Shown: positions 9,298 to 18,323, counted from the stretch's first letter. The stretch: 47,399 nt of DNA from JALHVH01 sp964585685 (GCA_964585685.1 CAZPEP010000036.1:1-47399), one strand, 5' to 3'. Translations and numbers: made by a program. The notes: a model not told the origin generated them from the sequence alone.

Positions 9298-9326
9298 ATT
9301 ATATAGAAATGCCGCTCCCCCGACAA
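9298..9326 (-). promoter_or_regulatory. Predicted sigma70 promoter of TonB-like operon
   Basis: Reverse-strand TTGTCG (9321-9326), 17-bp spacer, perfect TATAAT (9298-9303). Expected start of transcription about 9291, giving a leader of only about a dozen nt with GAAGG before the TTG start at 9278. Confidence 0.65.
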
Positions 9327-9365
9327 AGTTGCAAAGGCGGGCTCTTCGACCTTTGAGAGGCGATT

Positions 9366-11546
9366 TCAAGGGAGACTGGGATGAGAAAGCATGATGAAGA
9401 CCAAGCAGAACGCGTTCATCAGGAACAGGGCGTCGAGGAGGGGGAGGATGCCGGCCAGGGGGATGAGAAGGGCGGAGGCGGCAAGGGCCCCTAGGAAGGA
9501 ACCCAGGAGGTCGGCTCCGTAGACCCAGCCCGTCCTTGCCGGCCCGGGGGCAATGGCCCTCGCGGAGGTTACGAACAGGCGTCCGCCGAGGGCTCCCAGG
9601 GCAAGGAACAGGACATAGAAAAGGGCTTCGGGAGCCCGATTCGCGAGGGAGAATCTGAACGCCGCGACGATCAGGAGAAAACCGGCCTGTGGAGGAAGGA
9701 GACTTGGGGTGTTCGCCGCTTTCGGGGAGCGGCTCGGCCATGCCCCAAGGAACAGGCCGCCCATGAACGCGGATAGAAGGAGCGAAAGTTTGCCGTACAC
9801 GTATCCGTAGAAGGACTGGAAGGCGATGAGGGAGGCCAATTCGATGACGATGGTCGTGAAGCCCATGGTCCAGACCGGCACGAGCGGCTTGCCGGCCCGA
9901 CGCTTTCTCCGGAGCGCGAGGACAAAAAGGATGAGGGCATAGGCGAAGAGGGGAACGCCGAGGAGCGCCGGAACGGGGATGCGCTCGAAGAACCTGAGCA
10001 TTCCGGCTTCGAAGCCTCGGAACTGACTGCTCCAGAGGACCGAATGGAAGTAATAGGACGCCGGGGCGAGGTCTAGATTGAGGCGCGCCGGCCCCGTGCC
10101 GATGCTTTCCGCCAGCCGTTCCGTCCGCAGGGGGTTCAGCCGCGCGGAAAGAAGCGCCGCATTTATGGACAAGAGAGGCAGTTCGAGGCCGTCGATCCGC
10201 TGTTCCAGGACCTCCGGATCGAGGGTGAGAGGCGCCGAGGACGCAAGGAAAACGTTCGTGTTTCCCGGGACTACCCGGACCACCGGAAATACGGCGCGGA
10301 GCGTCACGTGGAGGGATGACAGAAAACGCCGGAGGTCGGCCCCGAGGGAGTCCTCGGAGGACGGGACGACGAAGGAGAAGACTCCGCCGGAGGCCAGGCG
10401 TGACCTGGACAGGACGAAGAACTCCCTCGTGTAGAACCTGTTGATCTGAGCGGTCGCGGGCTCGGGCAGGTTCAGGATGATGACGTCATATCGCTCCGAT
10501 GAGCTCCGTAGGAACTTCAGTCCGTCCCCGGTGTGAACGCGGACTCTGGGATCCCGGAGGGATGCGCGTTCGTCCTCCCGAAGGACGGCTTCGGCCATCC
10601 GGATGATCCCGGGATCGAGCTCGACGTAGTCCGCCGAGGCGTCCCTGTATTTCAAGACCTCGTCGAGCCCGCCGCCTGCGCCGCCGCCGACGAGCAGGAC
10701 CTTCCGGGCCCCGGGGTTTTGGAGCATAGCGAAATGGACGGGAGTCTCGGCCGCCGCCGGGTCGGGAAAGGAAAGAACGGGAAGCCCGCCGGCATAAACA
10801 GATACCTGATCGCCGGTCCTGACCGACTGGAGCTTTCCGTAGGGCGTATCCCGACTTCCGATGAGCTCGAAGGGTTTCCACCAGATCCTCTGCGAGGGCA
10901 GGTCACCGAGATAAAAAACCACGAGGAGGGCTATGACCGTTGCAAAGGAAAAGACGTGCTTACGTTGCCCGAAGGTCAGGTATGCTCCCGTGGCCACAGT
11001 CCCGGCGACGAGCGCTGTCCCCTGCCAATTCGAGACGAACGGAATGAGACCGAGTGAGACGATCAAGCCGGCGATGACGGCACCCAGGGATTCGAAAGCA
11101 TATACGCGCGGGACTCTGCCCCCGGGAAGCCCCGCGATCAGGGCGAAGAGGGCGCCCATGGGCAAACTGGAAGCGAGACCGATCGCCATGGCGATGACGA
11201 GGGCGGGGGCCATTCCCGTCAGTTCGCCCGGCAAGGTTCCCAGGGCGAACCGGGAGAACCTCAGGCCGACGAGCCCCGTTGGGAAGAGGAGGACGACGGC
11301 GTAGAAGAGCCTATCGAGCGCCCCACTCGTGCCGGCGAGGCGGTGGCCGGCGAGGCTCCCCAATCCCCCCCAGAAAAGCCAGGAGGCCAGGACGATTCCG
11401 AAGACAAGCTCGTTCCCGTGAAAATGGACGGAGAACTCCCTTAGGAGAAAGATCTGAAAGGACGCGGCGGCGAAGCCCAGGAGGAAGGCGGGCGGGTCCG
11501 TCGTCAGGCCCAGATCCCGGGGATGGGGGCGCCGCAGAAACCGCAT
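9366..11546 (-). CDS. Membrane-embedded spermidine-synthase-like protein
   Basis: 726 aa. An N-terminal multi-span membrane region (about residues 20-225) precedes a Rossmann methyltransferase-like/spermidine synthase domain (about 235-450), and a second set of membrane spans (about 520-720) follows. The SAM-binding loop VLLVGGGAGGG (near 285), acidic VELDPGI, DGLKFL and YDVIILNLPEP are visible. Family knowledge: such fused MFS/spermidine-synthase-like proteins are common in environmental bacteria, and their substrates are mostly unknown. ATG start has AGGAG 6 nt upstream and lies inside the radical SAM gene (43-nt overlap), indicating translational coupling. Confidence 0.85.
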   Translation of the reverse strand: MRFLRRPHPRDLGLTTDPPAFLLGFAAASFQIFLLREFSVHFHGNELVFGIVLASWLFWGGLGSLAGHRLAGTSGALDRLFYAVVLLFPTGLVGLRFSRFALGTLPGELTGMAPALVIAMAIGLASSLPMGALFALIAGLPGGRVPRVYAFESLGAVIAGLIVSLGLIPFVSNWQGTALVAGTVATGAYLTFGQRKHVFSFATVIALLVVFYLGDLPSQRIWWKPFELIGSRDTPYGKLQSVRTGDQVSVYAGGLPVLSFPDPAAAETPVHFAMLQNPGARKVLLVGGGAGGGLDEVLKYRDASADYVELDPGIIRMAEAVLREDERASLRDPRVRVHTGDGLKFLRSSSERYDVIILNLPEPATAQINRFYTREFFVLSRSRLASGGVFSFVVPSSEDSLGADLRRFLSSLHVTLRAVFPVVRVVPGNTNVFLASSAPLTLDPEVLEQRIDGLELPLLSINAALLSARLNPLRTERLAESIGTGPARLNLDLAPASYYFHSVLWSSQFRGFEAGMLRFFERIPVPALLGVPLFAYALILFVLALRRKRRAGKPLVPVWTMGFTTIVIELASLIAFQSFYGYVYGKLSLLLSAFMGGLFLGAWPSRSPKAANTPSLLPPQAGFLLIVAAFRFSLANRAPEALFYVLFLALGALGGRLFVTSARAIAPGPARTGWVYGADLLGSFLGALAASALLIPLAGILPLLDALFLMNAFCLVFIMLSHPSLP

Positions 11547-12625
11547 TTTCCGCTCCTGATGTCGTTCTTTCGGACGGCATATCCCGACCTGGTGACGACC
11601 ACCCGGCGGCAGACCGGACAGCTCGTGCTCTCAGCCTCGTGACCGGGGACGTTGCCGATATAGACGTATCGCAGTCCCTCTTCGAGGGCGATCCTGCGGG
11701 ACCGCTCCAAGGTCGAGACCGGGGTAGGCGGGAGGTTCTTGACCAGGTACATCGGCTGGAACCGGGAAAAGTGTAGAGGGACGTCCGGCCCGGCCTCCGC
11801 CTTCAGCCAGCGGCTCATATCCCGGATCTCCCCGGGAGAGTCGTTGAGGGTGGGGATGACGAGATAGACCACTTCGAGCCAGACCCTGCTCCCGGCCACG
11901 ATCCGGATCGCCTCGAGGACCGCCCCGAGATCCCCCCGGACGTACTCGGCATAGAAATCCCTGGAGAAGGACTTGAGGTCGATCTTGACCGCATCCACGA
12001 CCTTGAGGAGATCCCGCAGGGGCTCCGGCTTGACGTGTCCTCCCGTTACGACGAGGTTCCGGATCTGCTTTTGCTTCGCGGCGACGGCCGAGTCCGACAT
12101 ATATTCGAAGAACACGACGGGCTCTGTGTAAGTATAGGCGACGGAAGGGCATCTGTACTTTTCGGCGGCAGCGGCGACGGCGTCGGGCGGGAGGTCGAAA
12201 TGCTCAACCTGCTCCGGGCGGACCTGGGAGATCTGCCAGTTCTGGCAGAACTTGCAGTTCACGTTGCAGCCTGCTGCAGCCAGGGAGAGCGCGTTCGTCC
12301 CGGGCAGGACGTGAAAGAAGGGTTTTTTCTCAACGGGGTCGACGTTGAGACTGCAGGCCTTGCCATAGACGAGCGTGTAATACGTTCCGTCCTGGTTCTC
12401 GCGGCCACCGCAATAGCCGCGCTCCTTGTCCCCCAGTCGGCACAGTCTGGGGCAGAGGCCGCATTCGATCTCCCGGTCCGGGAGCTTCTTGTAATAGCGG
12501 GCCTCGACGTGGGAGAGGGCCGACGGAGATGCGAAAGCGGCCATCTCCGAACAGAGGGACGGCAGGCAGGTGCCCAGGACGATCCCGGCCCCGGCGCTCT
12601 CCCGGAAAAATCGGCGCCGGTCCAT
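11504..12625 (-). CDS. Tat-signal radical SAM enzyme, AmmeMemoRadiSam type
   Basis: 373 aa. The N-terminus MDRRRFFRESAG plus a hydrophobic stretch looks like a twin-arginine export signal. An N-terminal Cys cluster (CGLCPRLCRLG...GYCGG) precedes the radical SAM motif CNVNCKFC (CxxxCxxC), and the C-terminus has two CxxC pairs (CPVC, CGFC) that could bind a metal. The family is related to pyruvate-formate-lyase activases and is named for co-occurrence with AMMECR1 and Memo proteins, neither of which is present here. Start follows the DUF362 stop by 1 nt with GAGG upstream. Substrate unknown; export of a SAM-dependent enzyme would be unusual. Confidence 0.88.
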   Translation of the reverse strand: MDRRRFFRESAGAGIVLGTCLPSLCSEMAAFASPSALSHVEARYYKKLPDREIECGLCPRLCRLGDKERGYCGGRENQDGTYYTLVYGKACSLNVDPVEKKPFFHVLPGTNALSLAAAGCNVNCKFCQNWQISQVRPEQVEHFDLPPDAVAAAAEKYRCPSVAYTYTEPVVFFEYMSDSAVAAKQKQIRNLVVTGGHVKPEPLRDLLKVVDAVKIDLKSFSRDFYAEYVRGDLGAVLEAIRIVAGSRVWLEVVYLVIPTLNDSPGEIRDMSRWLKAEAGPDVPLHFSRFQPMYLVKNLPPTPVSTLERSRRIALEEGLRYVYIGNVPGHEAESTSCPVCRRVVVTRSGYAVRKNDIRSGKCGFCGAPIPGIWA

Positions 12626-12626
12626 C

Positions 12627-13526
12627 TCAGACCTCGACCTCGACGAGCGTGATCCGCGAAGGGTCGGCGCTGCCGAGCCCCAGCTTTTCGGCTGAGGCTA
12701 GGTAGGACGGCTCCCTCCGCTCTTCGGCAAGGGAGGGGAGACCCTTCTTCGCCCGGAGTCCCTCGATGAGGCGCCAGCCGACCGCGTCCGTCGCCACAGG
12801 GTCGGTCCCGAAGACGAGGACTCCGGCCCGTTCCGCCCATTGCGGATGATAGGATGGCCCGCGGTGGTACTGCACGGTCAAGGCGTCCAGGAGGGTCAGC
12901 CGGTGCTTGCCCTTGATGGGCGGGGCATCGAAGACGTGGGCGATGTAAGGATCGCATTGTCCGTCATGGTATTTGTTCGGGTTGTGGATGGCGCCGAAAT
13001 AGTTCTTCATCCCGGCGGTCACTCCTGCCATCCCGTGGTCCTTGAGGACGGCCAGGCTGATTGAGGCCGTGACGTAATCCTCCTGGATGGAGGAGAAGAG
13101 GCTCCCGATGTCCCGATGGACGACGAGTTCCGCGCCGTAGCCGGCCCCTTCCGTATCCGTGCCGAACACCCGGGGCCCGCTCCCTTCGGAGGAGAGCCTG
13201 TAGCCGGCGGCCTTGAGCTCGCGGTTGGTCCGGTCCCAGATGATGACGTTCATCGGTTTGACGGTTTTTTCGGCGAGCCAGGCGGCCAGGGGGAGCGATA
13301 CGTCCGGGCGCGTGCTGAGGGCTTTTCCTCCGATGGCGTTGATCTTGATGCCCACCCGGTCCGAGGGCTTAAAGAGCCGGCCCAGGCCATCGCCCGGGTC
13401 GGTTTCGCCCGTAAGGCCGCGGATGCCCGCTTCGAACATCCGCCGGACCGTCCCGGACGGGACGTCCCCACGCGGAAGGTCCTTCGCCCTGACCACGACG
13501 ACCCTTGGTGCAGCCATCCGATCCAT
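12627..13526 (-). CDS. DUF362 domain protein
   Basis: About 299 aa, a DUF362 family protein; the family occurs alone or fused to ferredoxin domains and has no settled function. Family features seen: VGIKINAIGGKALSTRPD, DRTNRELKAAGY, LKDHGMAGVTAGMKNYFG and GTDPVATDAVGW. No signal peptide and no Cys cluster are visible. The open frame extends to a TTG at 13553, but TTGACA there resembles a promoter -35 box and there is no Shine-Dalgarno, so I prefer the ATG at 13526 (AAGG 5 nt upstream); ATG 13517 is possible. First gene of the operon with the radical SAM and spermidine-synthase-like genes. Confidence 0.85.
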   Translation of the reverse strand: MDRMAAPRVVVVRAKDLPRGDVPSGTVRRMFEAGIRGLTGETDPGDGLGRLFKPSDRVGIKINAIGGKALSTRPDVSLPLAAWLAEKTVKPMNVIIWDRTNRELKAAGYRLSSEGSGPRVFGTDTEGAGYGAELVVHRDIGSLFSSIQEDYVTASISLAVLKDHGMAGVTAGMKNYFGAIHNPNKYHDGQCDPYIAHVFDAPPIKGKHRLTLLDALTVQYHRGPSYHPQWAERAGVLVFGTDPVATDAVGWRLIEGLRAKKGLPSLAEERREPSYLASAEKLGLGSADPSRITLVEVEV

Positions 13527-13633
13527 GATGGCCTTAATGGAGGAGACTGTCAACAGCCTGATGAAGCGCGATACGCGGGATGCGCGGGGAGTCCGCGGGT
13601 AGAGGCCCGCCGAGCCGCAGGAGGCGAATCCTC

Positions 13634-13662
13634 TTGAAAAGATGGGGGATAGAAGCTAAATT
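13634..13662 (+). promoter_or_regulatory. Predicted promoter of DUF6599 gene
   Basis: TTGAAA (13634-13639), 17-bp spacer, TAAATT (13657-13662), followed by a short leader and AGGAGG before the ATG at 13692. The intergenic stretch 13554-13633 otherwise shows only GC-rich short repeats. Confidence 0.45.
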
Positions 13663-13691
13663 AATAATAGTTGTTCCGTCCAGGAGGAAAA

Positions 13692-14624
13692 ATGAGCCTG
13701 CAAAAAAAGCCGTTCGTTCGAATGATGCTGGGCTTGATGACCGCGGCCCTCGTCGCGGGAGCGACGTGGGCCGCGGAGGGTGCCCCCCAGAGATCGGGCG
13801 ACCCGGAACTCGCGGCTTTGATCCCGAAGATCGACGGATGGACCGCGACCGAGAAGCCGCGGACCTTCTTCCCGGACACCCTCTACGAGTACATCGACGG
13901 GGCCGCTGAGAGCTATCTCGGCTACGATTTCAAGGAACTCGCTGTAGCCGAGTTCGTGCAAACAGAATCGCCGGCGTCCCTGACCCTGGAGATCTATGAC
14001 ATGGGAAACGATCTCAACGCGTTCGGCATCTACAGCGCCGAACGTTTTCCCGACAATAAAACCGTCGATATCGGGACCCACGGCTATATTGAGGGCGAGG
14101 TCCTCAACTTCATCGCGGGGACGGACTACGTGAAGCTTCTCTGCTTCAACGGCGGGGACGGGACCGCCGCGATCCTGCAAGCCTTCGCCCGGAAGGTGGC
14201 CGCCGCGGCGGGGACCAGCGGTGCTATCCCGGCCCTGTTTTCGGTGTTTCCGAGGGAGGGCCTGATCCCGAACAGCGAGAAGTATATCCGTCGGAACTTC
14301 ATGGGGTTCGATTTCCTCGGCAACGGGTACGTGGTCTCCTGCAAAGCGGACGGAGCCGAGTTCGAGGGCTTCGTCATCGTACCCGACAAGGGGCAGGACC
14401 CGGCCGCGCTGATGAAGCGCCTCCTCGATTTCTTTGCCGGGGACGGACAGATCGCCGAGCCTCTGCCCTCCGGCCATCGCGTCAGGAACAGGTACGCCCA
14501 GAGCTTGTACCTCGGGATCGCTGGGGATCGACTCTGCGGGGTCAACAGGGTTCCCGACGGATCCGAGCCGAAGGGCGCGGCCTGGTTCAGGTGCCTGGTC
14601 GAAGCCTTGAAGAAAGGGGTCTGA
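13692..14624 (+). CDS. Secreted DUF6599 family protein
   Basis: 310 aa with a signal peptide (about residues 1-28, LGLMTAALVAGATWAAEG). The rest is the DUF6599 pattern: LIPKIDGWT, LYEYIDGAAESYLGYDF, and a YDMGNDLNAFGIYSAER segment. Family function is unknown. ATG at 13692 is chosen for its perfect AGGAGG (13681-13686); an upstream in-frame start at 13671 precedes the ribosome-binding site. The gene is divergent from the DUF362 operon, which may share a job with it, and its end is only 4 bp from the convergent Hpt gene. Confidence 0.82.
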   Translation: MSLQKKPFVRMMLGLMTAALVAGATWAAEGAPQRSGDPELAALIPKIDGWTATEKPRTFFPDTLYEYIDGAAESYLGYDFKELAVAEFVQTESPASLTLEIYDMGNDLNAFGIYSAERFPDNKTVDIGTHGYIEGEVLNFIAGTDYVKLLCFNGGDGTAAILQAFARKVAAAAGTSGAIPALFSVFPREGLIPNSEKYIRRNFMGFDFLGNGYVVSCKADGAEFEGFVIVPDKGQDPAALMKRLLDFFAGDGQIAEPLPSGHRVRNRYAQSLYLGIAGDRLCGVNRVPDGSEPKGAAWFRCLVEALKKGV

Positions 14625-14628
14625 ACCC

Positions 14629-14991
14629 TTACAGGGGGTTCTCCCTGAGGTGGTCGAGAAGCTTTTGGAATTCCTTTTCAAGGCGGTCGAGGTTCGCCAG
14701 GGCTTTCGCGCCGTCCCCGTTCTTCCCGGCGAGCTCGATGGCCGCGGCCCGCTCCTTAAGGAAGGGTAGGCTCAGGTTCGCCGAGGATCCCTTGACGGCG
14801 TGACCGAGCTTTTCAACGGCCTTGAGGTCCCCCTTGGCGACGGCTTCCCGGAGCGCCGCGATCCTCGTCGCAAGGTCCTCCTTATAGATGTCCAGAAGTT
14901 CCCGAAGGAAGGCCATGTCGTCTCCCACCCTTGCCAGGGCGTCGGCGACGTCGATCGGTGTTCGCTTAATATCTCCCTCCCGTCCTCTCAA
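14629..14991 (-). CDS. Hpt domain phosphotransfer protein
   Basis: 120-aa helical protein. Histidine phosphotransfer motif HAVKGSSANLS gives His64 as the predicted phospho-acceptor. Such stand-alone Hpt proteins relay phosphate between receiver domains. Its start overlaps the REC-GGDEF gene by 4 nt, and the hybrid kinase is immediately upstream of that, so the likely partners are the REC domains of the kinase and of the diguanylate cyclase. Confidence 0.9.
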   Translation of the reverse strand: MRGREGDIKRTPIDVADALARVGDDMAFLRELLDIYKEDLATRIAALREAVAKGDLKAVEKLGHAVKGSSANLSLPFLKERAAAIELAGKNGDGAKALANLDRLEKEFQKLLDHLRENPL

Positions 14992-15893
14992 GGCCCCGCG
15001 ATGACACGATCCCTTCCCAGTCTCTTACCTTTGTAAAGGGCGGCGTCGCTCGCCTGGACCAGGGTCTCGGCCGTGGCGTCCGCGATGTTCTCCGAGCTAG
15101 CGCAGCCGAGCGTCACCGAAACGTCAAAATCGCCCTCAGGGGTCTGCATCTTCTCCCCGGAGACGGACCTCCGGAGGCGCTCCGCGATAGCCGCCGCCTC
15201 CGCGAGTCCGCATCCCGGCAGAACGACAAGCATCTCGTCGCCGCCGTAGCGGCCCACTTTGTCATAGGGGCGGACGCCCCCCTCCAGCCGCTTGGCGATC
15301 TGGATCAGGACGACATCCCCGGCGAGATGTCCGTGGGCGTCGTTGACCCTCTTGAAGTTGTCGACGTCGATCATGATTACGCTTACGGGGCGGGATTCCC
15401 GCCGCCCCCGGGCCAGATCCTCCTCGAGGAATTGGAAGACGTTCGCCCTGTTCCAGAGGCTCGTCAGGTTGTCCCGGCTGGCCAGGTCCTTCTGAATCCG
15501 GTTGGATTCGAGGAGCTTGTCCTCGAGCTCGACGATGCGCCGCCCGGTCTGGATCCGCGCCCTGAGCTCCAGGAAGTTCACCGGCTTGGCCATGTAGTCA
15601 TCGGCCCCCGCTTCAAGTCCTTCGATGATGTCCTGACGCCGATCCCTGGAGGTGAGTATGATGATGTAGACATACTTCGGCCCGCCGTCCTGCCGGACGT
15701 GCCGGCAGATCTCGATCCCGTTGATCCCCGGCATCATCCAGTCGAGGAGGGCCAGATGGACGTCCCCGCCCTGGAGCATCCTCAAGGCCTCATCGCCATT
15801 CTCGGCCACTGCGATGTCGTATCCCCATTCCGAGATGTTCTTCTCCAGGATCCTCCGGGAGACCTTGTCGTCCTCGGCGATCAGGATCTTCAC
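14988..15893 (-). CDS. Response regulator with GGDEF output (diguanylate cyclase)
   Basis: 301 aa. REC domain (1-120) has the acidic pair Asp8/Asp9, phospho-acceptor Asp51 in LLDWMMP, Thr81 and Lys103. The GGDEF domain (about 140-301) has active-site sequence GGDEM at 217-221 and an inhibitory I-site RPYD at 208-211, five residues before it. So it should make c-di-GMP from GTP under phosphorylation control and feel product inhibition; Met in place of the usual Phe at the last motif position is a mild deviation. Overlaps the kinase gene upstream and the Hpt gene downstream by 4 nt each. Confidence 0.93.
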   Translation of the reverse strand: MKILIAEDDKVSRRILEKNISEWGYDIAVAENGDEALRMLQGGDVHLALLDWMMPGINGIEICRHVRQDGGPKYVYIIILTSRDRRQDIIEGLEAGADDYMAKPVNFLELRARIQTGRRIVELEDKLLESNRIQKDLASRDNLTSLWNRANVFQFLEEDLARGRRESRPVSVIMIDVDNFKRVNDAHGHLAGDVVLIQIAKRLEGGVRPYDKVGRYGGDEMLVVLPGCGLAEAAAIAERLRRSVSGEKMQTPEGDFDVSVTLGCASSENIADATAETLVQASDAALYKGKRLGRDRVIAGP

Positions 15894-18316
15894 GCGGGAC
15901 CTCCTTTCCCGGCCTTGCGCACGACGCGATCCAAGGTCCGGAAAAGATCTTCAGGCTTCAGGGGCTTAGAGACGTATTCGTCCATCCCTGCCTCGAGGCA
16001 CCGATCCCGATCCTCCTTAAGGGCGTGGGCGGTCAGGGCGATGATCGGCATATGGAGACGGCTTCGTACCTCCCGCTCCCGGATGAGGGCCGTGGTTTCG
16101 AACCCGTCGAGGACCGGCATCTGGACGTCCATCAAGACGACATCGAATTCTTCCGCGGCCAGGGCGTCCAGGACTTCGTTCCCGTTCCCGGCCGTCCGAA
16201 CGCGATGCCCGCGCTTCTCGAGGATGTGGATGGCCACCCTCTGGTTGATGGGGTTGTCCTCCGCGAGGAGGATCCGGAGCGGTGGGCCGGCGGCGACAGG
16301 GACCGGCCGCGTGATGATCTCGGGGGCGGCGACCCGCGAGCTCTGGCTGATGAGGATGGCGTCCAGCAACTCGGATTGCTTGACGGGCTTTGTGAGGTAG
16401 GCCTGAACACCCAGGTCCCGGCAGCGCTCGATGTCGCCGAGGCGGTCCGAGGACGTCAGGATCATGATCTTGAGCCCCTTGAGGGCGGGGTCCTTCCGGA
16501 CGCGGTCGATGAGGTCGAACCCGTCCATCCCGGGCATATTGGCGTCGATGAGAGCGAGGGCGAAACCCTTGCCCCCTCCCCCCCTCCGCTTGAGGAGCTT
16601 CAGGGCCTCCGCTCCGCTCGGAACGTCCACCGGCCGCATCTGCCAGTTCGTCAGAATCTCCCTGAGGATCCGTCTGTTCGTGGCGTTGTCGTCGACGATG
16701 AGGACGGGGAGGTCCCGGACCTCCTCGGGCTCGGCCGGCGCCGCCCTCCGGGAGGGCGTGCGCTGGAGCCCGAGCCGGGTCGTGAAATGGAAACGGCTGC
16801 CGGCTCCCGGCTTGCTCTCGACCCAGATCCGCCCTCCCATCAGCTCGACGAGGCGGGAGGAGATAGCCAGGCCCAGCCCCGTCCCGCCGTACCGCCGGGT
16901 CGTGGACCCGTCGGCCTGGACGAAGGCCTGGAAGATGGCCTGCTGCTTGTCCCGGGGGATGCCGACCCCCGTGTCCGACACCGTGAAATGGAGGAGGACG
17001 TGGTTTCTGTCGGCGGATTCCGCGGTCGCGTCGATGACGACCTCGCCGCGTTCCGTGAACTTGATGGCGTTGCTCGTCAGGTTGATGAGGACCTGGCGGA
17101 GGCGGCGGATGTCGCCGACGAGACCGTCCGGGACGTCGGGGGAGATTCGGCAGGCGAGTTCAAGCCCTTTCCGGTGGGCCGCCAAGGCCAGGAACGTGGC
17201 GGTCTCCGCGATGGCGTCGCGCAGACCGAACCGGATCGGCTCGAGGTCCATCATCCGGGCTTCGATCTTGGAGAAATCGAGGATGTCGTTGAGCAGGACG
17301 AGGAGGGAATCCGCCGAAGCCTTGATGGCGTTCAGGTACTCCCGTTGGACGGGGGAGAGGGGCGTGTCCAGGGCAAGCTCTGTCATGCCGATGATGCCGT
17401 TCATCGGGGTGCGGATCTCGTGGCTCATATTGGCCAGGAACTCGCTCTTGGCGGCGTTGGCGGTCTGCGCTTCGCGCCGGGAGGCCGTGAGCTCCGCCTC
17501 GGCTTGCTTCTGCCGGGAGATGTTCGTGACCGCGGAAAGGACGCCCGTGTACCTGCCTTTTTCGAAAAGCGACCGGGCGCTCACCAGGACCGGGACTTCC
17601 GCCCCGTCCTTGGACCGAAAGACGGTTTCGTAGGTCTCGAGAGTGGCCGTCGCCCGCCGCGAGCGGGTCTTCTTCCTGATGCGAGCGAGCTCTTCCGGCG
17701 AGATGAAGACCTTCTGGTCGCACCCCACGAGATCCTGGGCCCGGAATCCCAGGAGCCGTTCCATGGTGGGATTGACGAAGACGACGCGGCCCCGGGCGTC
17801 CTCGAGGACGATGCCCTCGGCCAAGCCCTTGACGATGTTCTCGTTGAATTCCTTGAGGGACTCGAGCTCCTTCTGGAAGCGCTCGATCTCCCGCTCCTTT
17901 CTCCGGCGCTCCGAGATGTCCCGGTAGACGCCGACGGCGCCTTCGACCCGCCCGTTCCAGAGGATGGGAGAGGCGGTGATGCTGACGTCCACCGCCGTTC
18001 CGTCCTTTCGATAGCGGATCGACTCCGCTTCGATGACTGGGTCGTTCCTGCGGAGCACGGAGCGGGTGATGCCCAGGGCCTCCTTGAGCCTCGGCCCGCC
18101 AACGAGCCGGTCGATGTTCCGGCCGACCGCCTCTCGGCGACTGTAGCCGAAGATCTTTCGAGCGCCGTCGTTCCATTCAACGACGTTATTCTTCCGGTCG
18201 AGGGCGACGATCCCGTCGGCCAGGCTCTGGACGACCGCCTTCCAATACAGAGAATGTTCGTTGTTCTTCTCGGCCTCCTTGAGGAAGGAACGGAACGCCG
18301 TGGAGTTCGTTTTCAT
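15890..18316 (-). CDS. Hybrid histidine kinase PAS-PAS-HisKA-HATPase-REC-REC
   Basis: 808 aa, no membrane segment or signal seen, so probably a cytosolic sensor. Two PAS domains (about 25-150 and 155-275), HisKA with His299 in MSHEIRTPMNG, the ATPase domain with N-box (NLTSNAIKF), DTGVGIP and GGTGLGLAI, then two receivers with phospho-acceptors Asp591 (IDANMPGMDG) and Asp730 (MDVQMPVLDG). Family knowledge says the His-Asp-His-Asp relay needs an Hpt protein, and one is encoded two genes downstream. Promoter TTGACG-N16-TATAAT ends 7 nt before the ATG. Confidence 0.95.
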   Translation of the reverse strand: MKTNSTAFRSFLKEAEKNNEHSLYWKAVVQSLADGIVALDRKNNVVEWNDGARKIFGYSRREAVGRNIDRLVGGPRLKEALGITRSVLRRNDPVIEAESIRYRKDGTAVDVSITASPILWNGRVEGAVGVYRDISERRRKEREIERFQKELESLKEFNENIVKGLAEGIVLEDARGRVVFVNPTMERLLGFRAQDLVGCDQKVFISPEELARIRKKTRSRRATATLETYETVFRSKDGAEVPVLVSARSLFEKGRYTGVLSAVTNISRQKQAEAELTASRREAQTANAAKSEFLANMSHEIRTPMNGIIGMTELALDTPLSPVQREYLNAIKASADSLLVLLNDILDFSKIEARMMDLEPIRFGLRDAIAETATFLALAAHRKGLELACRISPDVPDGLVGDIRRLRQVLINLTSNAIKFTERGEVVIDATAESADRNHVLLHFTVSDTGVGIPRDKQQAIFQAFVQADGSTTRRYGGTGLGLAISSRLVELMGGRIWVESKPGAGSRFHFTTRLGLQRTPSRRAAPAEPEEVRDLPVLIVDDNATNRRILREILTNWQMRPVDVPSGAEALKLLKRRGGGGKGFALALIDANMPGMDGFDLIDRVRKDPALKGLKIMILTSSDRLGDIERCRDLGVQAYLTKPVKQSELLDAILISQSSRVAAPEIITRPVPVAAGPPLRILLAEDNPINQRVAIHILEKRGHRVRTAGNGNEVLDALAAEEFDVVLMDVQMPVLDGFETTALIREREVRSRLHMPIIALTAHALKEDRDRCLEAGMDEYVSKPLKPEDLFRTLDRVVRKAGKGGPA

Positions 18317-18323
18317 GCCCCCG

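Noticed and set aside
13527..13553. TTG start for the DUF362 gene
   Set aside because: TTGACA there resembles a -35 box and has no Shine-Dalgarno; ATG 13526 with AAGG is preferred.
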